Assembly: GCA_964017235.1 (NCBI GenBank)
Contig: OZ024933.1
Location: 60,990,255 to 61,054,254 of the forward strand
Origin: Sabellastarte sp. h YS-2021
Lineage: Eukaryota > Annelida > Polychaeta > Sabellida > Sabellidae
Length of the DNA stretch: 64,000 nucleotides
Direction: 5' to 3'
A program made the position numbers and the translations under genes. Shown in pieces: positions 58,501 to 64,000 of this stretch (positions are counted from its first letter, which is position 1; each line of letters starts with the position of its first letter). Under the pieces are notes generated by a model. That model was given only the letters and a program-made list of their open reading frames with translations, did not search any database and was not told the DNA's origin.

Positions 58501-59899
58501 CCATGAGATATAGAAATTCTGTACCAATACAAATTTCAGGATACTTTTAGAGCACTGTCAGTTACATAAAGGTCCAAACAATGTTTAAATGGAGAAAATA
58601 ATGTTTAACAGAAAGATAATGCATGTAAAGATGAAGTGTTAAAACAAGATAATTCAATAGCAAGATGACAGCATTAATCAGTAAACTAAAATTTAAAACT
58701 CTTTATCTACATCTGCATGGCCGAATTATGGTTTAGATGTTTTGAATATTACCATGCATACAGAAGTGGTAATACATTTAATGAATGCTTATGTGTGGTG
58801 TTGGAGCAAAATCTGTGGCTTACTCAGTCATCTTTGCAAAGGTCAATTTTTGGGTAATGTGACCATAACATGACAAAAATTGTAATGTTTTATTTTTATG
58901 ATGCTGTGAACAGTAGACCTACACAAAGCCACAATGAACTATAATTAGCTTGTAATAATTCTATCTTGCTCCCTTATTGAGACATATTAAGATAATTGCT
59001 TGACTTACTCATTCATTTTTTGTTTCAGAAGTCACACAACTGACTGGGCCCAGACTTGGTACTCAAGAAATGATGGTAAGCCATTTTTAAGACTTTGCTA
59101 TCGTAAGATAAAACCAAAAATGTTTATATGTGACTGAAACAATCCCATCCAAGCTATTTACTGAATGAAAAAACAATATATATTCACCATTCAGATTCAG
59201 AATAGTGTATAAATATATATAATTACATTTGGGTTTGGAAGATTCCTGACTCAAGTTATAAATGACAATATTTGTGTTAGTTTAAGGTCATCCACTTACA
59301 CTTAAAATTGTGATAGAAATACAAAGCATAAACTCCAATCCACTGTGTAAAGTCATTTTGTAACATTCAACATCTGATATCTATGGGTTTAAACCTGAGA
59401 CCATATCTGGGAAAATTGGTTTACAGTGCAGGATCATGACCGTTTCCTTTGGCATTGAAGCTAACCATCATTATATGACCTGTACACTGAGTTGAAAGCA
59501 ATGTTAAAACAAAATAAATCCAATAAATCAAATTAAATATTTATTTATGTGACATATCTGTCATCTATATGAAATACCTTTTTCTGGTGCAAAATCATCT
59601 TGAACTGCTTATAAAAGCCCCACTGGCTGATATCAGTAGTTCCATCCTCCACCATTTTGCCATACTGGTCCTCTGCCTCATACCCAAATGCTTGGAAATC
59701 ACCCTGGGGGTTGACCAGTACACAGGTTGGAGTTTTTGAGGCCTGGAATCCCACACCACTGCCCCAGTTGTTGTTCATCTTGATGTCTTCAGGACTGTCC
59801 TTGAAGGAGAAGGCATAGCCACTGAAGGTGGTGCCAAAATCTATAGCCACTACCATCACATACCCATCCATTTTGCAATGAGTAACTCACATAAAGAAC
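37977..59899 (-). CDS. HSPA12A/B-like atypical Hsp70 gene, five coding exons
   Basis: The exons at 59578-59871, 47571-47698, 46583-46691, 41398-41560 and 37977-39046 join in phase (0, 2, 0, 1) through canonical GT-AG sites. They give about 587 residues, against roughly 675 for human HSPA12A. The actin-like ATPase motifs are in order. Phosphate-1 A-I-D-F-G-T-T is at residues 9-15. L-I-A-L-E-P-E-A-A-S follows at about 190. Phosphate-2 V-I-D-A-G-G-G-T-V-D is at about 227-236, and the adenosine motif L-V-G-G-F-G-E at about 392-398. As in the HSPA12 family, the C-terminus has no classical peptide-binding domain. The protein is probably a cytosolic ATP-binding chaperone-like factor. Every coding exon is open, so the gene looks functional. 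Bivalves carry many such paralogues. Introns total about 20 kb and hold most repeats of this window. Confidence 0.93.
39047..41397 (-). other. Intron 4 of the HSPA12-like gene
   Basis: A 2.35-kb intron without recognised gene. It holds T-rich tracts near 39960-40030 and a GT microsatellite at about 40525-40559. Confidence 0.8.
40525..40559. repeat. (GT)n microsatellite
   Basis: About sixteen GT repeats on the plus strand, inside intron 4. Confidence 0.9.
41398..41560 (-). CDS. HSPA12-like coding exon 4 (163 bases)
   Basis: The acceptor is TTAATTAACAG|GCC at 41561 and the donor GGAG|GTGAGT at 41397-41392. It starts A-G-L-M-T-S, continuing A-A-Y-Q from exon 3 exactly as A-A-Y-Q-A-G-L does in relatives. 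It then carries 'QLLIALEPEAASLFCRRL' and ends in V-I-D-A-G-G, splitting the Gly codon after its first base. Confidence 0.92.
42400..45690. repeat. 169-bp tandem array with 843-bp higher-order repeat
   Basis: 'CCCTGTGGGTC' recurs about 20 times at 163-171 base steps (42427, 42590, 42758, 42926 and on to 45616), so the monomer is about 169 bp. Each monomer also has 'atcgctctatctcacacgg' and AAAATGG-CCG-CCATTTT. Variant monomers repeat as a block of five: 42900-43742 and 43743-44585 share the same private changes (for example 'atgtcggcc' at 43030 and 43873, 'aacatgtttg' at 43222 and 44065), giving an 843-bp higher-order unit. Small frames of ~80 codons here are by-products of the repeat. Confidence 0.95.
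46080..46109. repeat. Right terminal hairpin of element 2
   Basis: TTAGCTTAC and GTAAGCTAA form a perfect 9-bp stem around a 12-base loop that itself contains GGCC-GTT-GGCC. Confidence 0.9.
46110..46582 (-). other. Remainder of intron 3
   Basis: AT-rich intron sequence between element 2 and exon 3. Nothing recognised. Confidence 0.5.
46583..46691 (-). CDS. HSPA12-like coding exon 3 (109 bases, acceptor ambiguous)
   Basis: It encodes I-I-R-W-V-L-T-V-P-A-I-W-T and F-M-R-E-A-A-Y-Q, a hallmark block of the family (W-V-[IL]-T-V-P-A-I-W). The donor is CAG|GTAAAT at 46582-46581. Two in-phase acceptors are possible: GCCAG|AATG (exon from 46691) or GACAG|CACT (exon from 46676, five residues shorter). 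Neither has a strong pyrimidine tract. Confidence 0.88.
46692..47570 (-). other. Intron 2 of the HSPA12-like gene
   Basis: An 879-base intron. Its upstream end on the minus strand carries a SINE remnant (47459-47552). Nothing else is recognised. Confidence 0.8.
47459..47552 (-). mobile_element. tRNA-derived SINE, copy 3 (internally deleted)
   Basis: 'tacatcatattcaacatcca' with 'gagtcatattggga' resembles the tail side of the SINE at 63.03 kb ('acatcgcattcaacccctaa', 'gatcatattgtga'). The other end complements to an A-box-like TGGCCTAGTGAGTTAGCA. The middle is missing. Confidence 0.45.
47571..47698 (-). CDS. HSPA12-like coding exon 2 (128 bases)
   Basis: The acceptor is TTTTCGTTACTGCAG|AAA at 47699 and the donor CCAG|GTGAGC at 47570-47569. 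The exon encodes K-L-T-R-S-N-S-I, then 'IQIFAMALRYLKDHVLETL', which matches the helix following the first ATPase subdomain in HSPA12 proteins (usually 'A..VF..AL..FK..AL..L'). It ends two bases into a codon (AG|). Confidence 0.9.
48232..48404. repeat. Left part of an older repeat split by the hAT-like insertion
   Basis: This segment holds 'ggagatataaggccttgtag', 'cttgacactgaagaaagggt' and 'ttgttttcacatttggaacc'. It continues after the insertion at 57491 with 'caatgataagggagatataa'. Both sides belong to one tandem-repeat element related to 31.3-31.9 kb. The start TTATCTCCCGCC is the inverse of the right end of that relative. Confidence 0.6.
48560..49460. repeat. Dispersed palindrome ATTGAATGT-AC-ACATTCAAT
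   Basis: A 20-base inverted repeat (9-bp arms, AC spacer) occurs intact at 49343-49362 and 49402-49421. Variants are at about 49373, 49431 and 48570-48640, some ending ACATTCCAC. The rest of this stretch is AT-rich hAT-internal sequence without a gene. Confidence 0.7.
49460..50256. other. AT-rich interior of the hAT-like element
   Basis: I see no recognised frame, RNA gene or array between the palindrome cluster and element 3. Confidence 0.4.
50257..51071. mobile_element. Array-bearing element 3 with terminal hairpin (HINE-like), nested
   Basis: 50264-50650 holds about two and a half 169-bp monomers of the same family as element 2. Two diverged copies of 'ccaaatttcagaaagattgg' / 'aaaatgtctggaaacc' sequence follow, then CGG/GAC-rich triplets ('gacggcggatggcagacgg') and the hairpin TATGTCCAC-loop-GTGGACATA at 51045-51071 (9-bp stem, 9-base loop). 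I could not fix the left end. A TGTCCACCCC word at about 50138 is a candidate. Confidence 0.6.
51196..52086. mobile_element. Array-bearing element 4 with terminal hairpin (HINE-like), nested
   Basis: The left end AAGCGTCCCT (51196-51205) matches, inverted, the right arm GGGACGCTT. The core is about four 147-bp monomers (GACCTTGAAGGAGAGGCC words at about 51427, 51574, 51721 and 51868). The linker reads 'aatttccccacgcctataga' and 'gggagacgataatgcggcgg'. The hairpin TAAGTGTCCC/GGGACGCTTA at 52059-52086 has a 10-bp stem with one G-T pair and an 8-base loop. Confidence 0.68.
52090..53850. other. AT-rich interior of the hAT-like element
   Basis: I see no recognised gene. A TGACGTCA palindrome and a short direct repeat of 'cagggctagtactttt' lie near 53300-53350. 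Confidence 0.4.
53850..57370. mobile_element. Array-bearing element 5, long copy of the element 4 family
   Basis: The right side repeats element 4 nearly verbatim: 'aatttccccacgcctataga', 'gggagatattcaagggagac', then a (CGG)n-rich stretch, 'ctgactgaaaaccaggggtg' and 'aataagcgtcccc'. It stops inside the hairpin: the left arm is present at about 57354-57365 and the right arm is lost at the junction with hAT-like subterminal sequence. The left end is not resolved. The core is the 147-bp array described separately. Relative to element 4 it keeps an extra ~200 bases before the terminus ('gtactttctgaggaaatcta'). Confidence 0.65.
53935..57000. repeat. 147-bp tandem array, about 20 monomers
   Basis: TGACCTTGAA words recur from 54077 to 56869 in 19 steps of 147 bases with a net drift of one base. 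Each monomer reads GACCTTGAAGGAGAGGCCCA, AGGTCAAATCTGACCACACC, 'gattcccagc', 'tatgttggtataccatccca', 'ctctaggaccaataataagc', 'gagttataagcac'. Because 147 is three times 49, the plus strand stays open over long stretches (54516-55070, 55233-56264 and 56280-57014). These would encode a 49-residue basic repeat. I treat these frames as by-products, not genes. Confidence 0.95.
57491..58380. repeat. Right part of the older repeat split by the hAT-like insertion
   Basis: It contains three copies of a 'tggcggccattttgtttttc' phrase (about 57700, 58016 and 58157), a monomer with GGGGTCAAAGGTCA (57863-57876), and a triplet/GGAC-rich stretch ('gaacggacggatagacggac') at about 58280. It ends near 'gacctttggccgcgggtggc' (58350). 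No terminal hairpin of the kind seen in elements 1-4 is evident. Confidence 0.6.
58380..59577 (-). other. Proximal part of intron 1
   Basis: AT-rich intron sequence. On the plus strand 59029-59075 is framed by a good acceptor (TTTTTTGTTTCAG) and donor (ATG|GTAAGC), but I do not recognise a protein there. Confidence 0.4.
59578..59899 (-). CDS. HSPA12-like exon with start codon (98 codons plus 28-base 5' UTR)
   Basis: The ATG is at 59871-59869, followed by V-V-A-I-D-F-G-T-T, the phosphate-1 loop, so the start is well supported. The exon ends AGAAAAAG|GTATTT (donor at 59577-59576) after a whole codon (phase 0). Upstream, TTTATATTTTACAG|G places a splice acceptor at 59900. This exon therefore begins at 59899, and at least one non-coding 5' exon and the promoter lie further upstream. 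Confidence 0.9.
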
Positions 59900-60440
59900 C
59901 TGTAAAATATAAAGATAATGTCCTCCATGGTTAAATTTTAAAGTGGTTCAGGTGGTTTTCATTATTTTGCAATAGAACCATCAAAGCAACTTTTCAAAAT
60001 ATCTCCAGGTACAATACATTTACTTGTAGCTGAGCTAAGTTAAGTGATTATTAGCTCTCATTCGTCAGAAAGTTAAGACTAGGTAGTTAATTTTAATAAC
60101 CCACAGGATTTTAGTTTGAATATGCTTGGCAGATTATACATGACCAAAAGTGTTAAGTTATTTGTAAAACATTACTAAAAAGTTATTTTATAGTGCTTCC
60201 ACTGGTTTGAGATGCACTAAATCTGCGTTGACTGGAGAATGCTTATTTTCACTGGTGCCCCTTACTATAAGTATGTTATACAATTGATTTTTTGGCATTG
60301 TTATAACTCTGTACTTTTTAATTCATACAAGACCTCTGACATGGCTATTTATTTGCCACCGTGAAATGTCTATTTAATAAATGAAGGAGGCTGTATTTTT
60401 ATAAAGATAAATGTACTTGAAATATTAATTAATGAGGCAG
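59900..60440 (-). other. Upstream intron in the 5' UTR region
   Basis: AT-rich. The acceptor TTTATATTTTACAG adjoins the first coding exon, so this is intron. The first, non-coding exon was not located. Confidence 0.5.
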
Positions 60441-60449
60441 TATGGACAC

Positions 60450-61080
60450 ATTGGTCCTCTAGGACCAATAATAAGTGAGTTCTAGGCCCTTTAAAGATGG
60501 TTGACCCCCGTTTGACCACGAAGGAGGGTCAAAGGTCAAATCTGAACTCATCATGAGATCCACAGCACATGATTTCTTATAGGTTGGTTTAACATCCCAA
60601 ATCTCTAGGAGCAATAATAAGTGAGTTTTTGGCCCTTTAAAGATGCTTTAAATTTGTTTAACCTTGAAGTAGGGGTCAAAGGTCGAATCCAAGAGCATCA
60701 AAAGATTAACAGCACATGATTTCCTATAGTTTGCATCAACATCCCACGCCTCTGGAACCAATAATAAGTGAGTTTAAAGCCTTTTAAAAATGAATGACCT
60801 TCATTTAACTTTGAAGAAGGGGTCAAAGGTCAAAATCTGACCTCATCAAGAGACCCACAGCACATGAATTCTTATAGGTTGGTTTGACATTTCAAACCTA
60901 TAGGAGCAATGATAAATGAGTTTTAGGCCCTTTAAAGATGGTTGATCCTTGTTTGACCTTGAAGGAGGGTGAAAAGTCAAATCCAACAGCATCAAAAGAT
61001 TCACAGCACATGATTTCCTACAGGTTGGTTTAATATGCCAAACATGTAGGACTAATAATAAGCCTAACTTTAAAACTTCC
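60450..61080. repeat. ~148-bp repeat, four to five diverged monomers with DR1-type words
   Basis: 'ctaggaccaataataagtga', 'ggccctttaaagatg', 'cacagcacatgatttc' and 'tataggttggtt' recur every ~148 bases. The centre of each monomer reads GAAGGAGGGTCAAAGGTCAAA or a close variant, at about 60520, 60668, 60815 and 60963. These are cousins of the 147-bp monomers in elements 4 and 5. No terminal structure is clear. The trailing sequence to about 61740 ('ctccctcccgggctaaagcc') may be its right end. Confidence 0.75.
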
Positions 61081-61089
61081 AAATATATT

Positions 61090-63028
61090 TGACATTTACT
61101 TCTGTTATTTAGCTACAAATAAGAAAATACTTATTACTCATTTATTATATGCAATGGAGCTCCAAACTCTGCCATCTGATAGTTAGGACATAGTAGCTGA
61201 TCAACATATCTTAGGAAAATACTCTAACTGCAATGGTTTTGGAGTTGCAATGGATTTACTCAACAGTAAGAATATCTATTGCTCAGCTAAACAATGTGCA
61301 ACAGGTCTGAAATTTTACTAAATGGTAACATGCAAGATATTTGAAGATGTTTAACATTTAATTCTGTCATTATTTTGCTACAATTAAGAAAATAGCTATT
61401 ACTCACCTATGGCCTGCAATGAAACTCCGAACTATTACAGCTAAGGACAAAGTAGCTGAACAACATATTTGAAGAAAAAACTCTAACTGCACTAGTTTTG
61501 TAGTTGAGTCCTTTACTCAAAATAGATAAAATTGCTATTCCCCACTTAACTTTGGGCCTAAGCCCACATAACCAACAAAATTTTCAAAGGTGTGAAAATT
61601 CATTAGCACAAGTAATTGACAAAAAAGCTGTACGTAGCTGTAGTAGCTTTGGAGAAATCTGCAAGCAGGCACACAGTGACACGCACCTACTAATGCATGC
61701 ACACACATGATGCATTTTATAATCTCCCTCCCGGGCTAAAGCCTGATCATAATATTGTGCCCAGTGAACTTGGATTGTCTATATTTGTGTTCTCTCGTGC
61801 AATTAATTAATAATAAATGTTCCTGTTACTGCTTGAGGATCTACCATGGCACAAACATCAAGTTAAACTTGAACTGAGAATATTTATTAACATTACATTT
61901 TTGTTGCTAAAACTTTTGCACTTCTGCATATCAAATAAGGAAGTCAAAGTGATGCAGAAGTTAGTTCAATACATTTGGGAATACTCGTAAGTTGTCAGGG
62001 TGCTGATTTCTAGTAGAAATTATATAATCGTCACTAAAAAAGTAATGTGAATGTTTCGTTATTTTGATTTTTTTTGCCTGTGTCAATGCATAACAAAATG
62101 TAATCCACGTAACTGCACTTCAAAGCAAGCTTTTGTTGTCCATATTGTACCAAGTTAAGCAAGAAAGAGTAAATATCACATGTCAAAACAGGGGCATATT
62201 ACATTGCCGGAAATGTGCTGTCTGAAAGTGCTATTTCTTCTGCGCCTTTACATAACTTCCACTGTCTGTTCTGGAACACTCCTTATCTTTGTGCATGTTC
62301 ACCTCTTAGAAAACTCAAGGTGTCTAATGCCATTTCCCCAGGCTTTGGGGTACAGACATCTCTGATGCTATTTTTATTTTTCTCCACTCTGTGTTCATTG
62401 ATTTTAATACAAGAGGAGCTATGTAAAATCCTGTCCCCTGATTTATCTACATTAATACAGTCAAAACTCTCTCCATATGTATGCCCTGAAACCAAACGTT
62501 TTCAGTAATACAAATATATCTTTGTATGGTACTGGTGATACACTTACATCCAAACTAAGATGTAGAGTGTTTGTATGTTGATCTGGCTTGGAGTGAGAAA
62601 GTTAGCAGTTTTAATGTAGAATTTTGTTAAAGGTTTTTTTCTTTCTTGAACTGTTCCAATATAACAAACGTTGCCTAGTTAGTACAAACTCTCAGCCTGA
62701 GATCCAGAACCAGATGTTAGTGAAAGATCCGTAACAATTTCTTAAGTGTTAATACAGATCCATGTTATCTTTGAAGAGGACTGGACCCAGGGTAAATATA
62801 TATGCTGTAAGTATTTGTATTTCTCATTCCACCAAGTCCAACCTACGTGGAATCATTATGAATCCACTTGATGAGAGTCAGCTCCAAATTTTGATTAAAA
62901 AACAGTTATTCAGTCCTCATATAATACCAAAGACAAAAGTCTAGGGCAAGGGTAAACACCACCTTTTGAGAAAATATGATTTATATTTTCTGAGTAATGA
63001 TGCACAGACAAAGAAGACAAGTATATTT
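61090..63028. other. AT-rich sequence without recognised gene
   Basis: A loose ~240-base duplication is visible near 61130-61500 ('aagaaaatacttattactca' and 'aagaaaatagctattactca', each followed by an 'aactctaactgca'-like phrase). The short frames at 62180-62510 show nothing I recognise. Confidence 0.4.
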
Positions 63029-63246
63029 ATTTTTTGTTTTACATCGCATTCAACCCCTAAGATCATATTGTGACCAGTAGTTTACCAGTGGAGGAACCAG
63101 TGGTCAAGATTCTGCACAGTAATTAAGCAATCGGGCACAGACAAGTAACTATCAACTTTCCAATATGAAGTGCCCGGGCCTGGATTCAAACCAGCGACCT
63201 CAGAGGTTGAGGGTGAGCACTCTAACCTCTATACCACCGAGCCCCT
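63029..63246 (-). mobile_element. tRNA-derived SINE, copy 4
   Basis: On the minus strand from 63246 the head is AGGGGCTCGGTGGTATAGAG. It has an A-box (TGGTATAGAGGTTA, complement of 63223-63236) and a B-box (GGTTTGAATCC, complement of 63182-63192), followed by a body related to the copy at 25.95 kb and a T-rich end near 63035. Confidence 0.75.
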
Positions 63247-63719
63247 AAGAAAGACAAGTAACCAGACAAAATTATCAATATCGTCACCCCTCCTCTCTGG
63301 AGAGACAATAGAAATAGTCTAAAGATAATTTCTGATGTGGTACACAGTATATACATTGTTTAAACAATTATAAAAATATAAAAGCAAATTGGCACTTTCT
63401 ACAAAAATGGCAAATGGCATCCACAGTAAGTTAAGGGGGCGCTTGGGAATAAAAAGAAAATTATACCTGGCCCAGGAAAAGTCTCAGCTTGGTCTTAGGC
63501 TTAGCTTTGTATACAAATAAGTCAAGTTAAGCCTAAGATCTGACTAAGCCCTTTCGTAAACATATGAACCCTGATCTGTATGTACCAGTACTATACAGGT
63601 AAAGTAGGAGGAAATTAAAACATCGATGCTTGATATTTATTTTTCTTAATAACAACTAGAAAAACTCTCAAAGAGAGCACACCTTCAATATGGCAGATTA
63701 GTGCAATGACACAAAAACC

Positions 63720-63870
63720 CTTCAAATCTTCTGTATGTGGACGGTAAACCCAGATTATCAAAATTTAATCATCAGTTCCTTAATTGTGCAATTGCTGACA
63801 TTTCCTGAAAATTTCAACAAACCATCCACAGCTTTTCTAGATACTTTGCAAACAAACAAACATGCAAACG
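63720..63870. repeat. Fragment of the GGATCC-type repeat
   Basis: 'tttcctgaaaatttcaacaa', 'ccatccacagctttt' and 'gcaaacaaacaaacatgc' match phrases of the monomers at 34.1-35.9 kb. One degenerate monomer without ends. The remaining sequence to the window end shows nothing recognised. Confidence 0.5.
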
Positions 63871-64000
63871 ACAATTAAACATACCTCTAAGCTTCATACA
63901 ATTATCCCAAAATTGAAAACCAAAACATAAATATACTTAATTACCAACACATAGTAGTGCAAACCGAAATATTCTTTGAAAGTGGGCCCTTATAACTATC

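Overview
This window is eukaryotic, AT-rich and dominated by repeats, and it almost certainly comes from a mollusc, most likely a bivalve. The only host gene I can build with confidence is a minus-strand, five-coding-exon HSPA12-like (atypical Hsp70) gene. That family is strongly expanded in bivalves. Everything else is mobile or tandemly repeated DNA of kinds typical of bivalve genomes: DIRS-type tyrosine-recombinase retrotransposons, a HARBI1-like transposase, tRNA-derived SINEs, MITEs, and several array-bearing elements with a terminal hairpin that resemble HINE/Helentron non-autonomous elements. The species assignment is inference.

Layout. 1-15565: three tandem copies of a 6.09-kb unit (A, B and a truncated C) carrying non-LTR retrotransposon debris: a minus-strand reverse-transcriptase C-terminus, a short plus-strand RT motif, and a plus-strand double zinc-knuckle ORF1-like frame. 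A and B are almost base-for-base identical over 6.2 kb. 15566-16437: a MITE with imperfect TIRs and a 9-bp target duplication. About 18.1-21.6 kb and 23.1-24.3 kb: two decayed DIRS-like elements in the same orientation. 25.9-26.2, 30.3-30.5, 47.46-47.55 and 63.0-63.25 kb: one tRNA-derived SINE family. 28.16-28.99 kb: a broken HARBI1/PIF-Harbinger transposase. 34.05-36.74 kb: a GGATCC-rich array element capped by a hairpin.

37977-59899 (minus) is the HSPA12-like gene. The exons join in phase to give about 587 codons, with the Hsp70 ATP-binding motifs in order. Its introns hold most of the interesting DNA. Intron 3 carries a 169-bp satellite-like array with an 843-bp higher-order repeat. Intron 1 carries a 9.1-kb hAT-like composite (48405-57490), with TIRs and a near-perfect 8-bp target duplication, inserted into an older repeat. 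Nested inside that composite are three further array elements, one with about 20 copies of a 147-bp monomer. 60.4-61.1 kb holds more of the same monomer family upstream of the gene.

The most distinctive signal is architectural. Four elements with unrelated termini share one plan: a left end that inversely matches the right end, a minisatellite core, a CGG/GAC-triplet-rich stretch, and then a terminal hairpin with a 9-10 bp stem. The same monomer families (169 bp and 147 bp) occur in elements with different termini, which suggests the cores move between carriers. The 147-bp monomers and their relatives also carry dense nuclear-receptor-type half-sites. Functional claims about those motifs are inference only.
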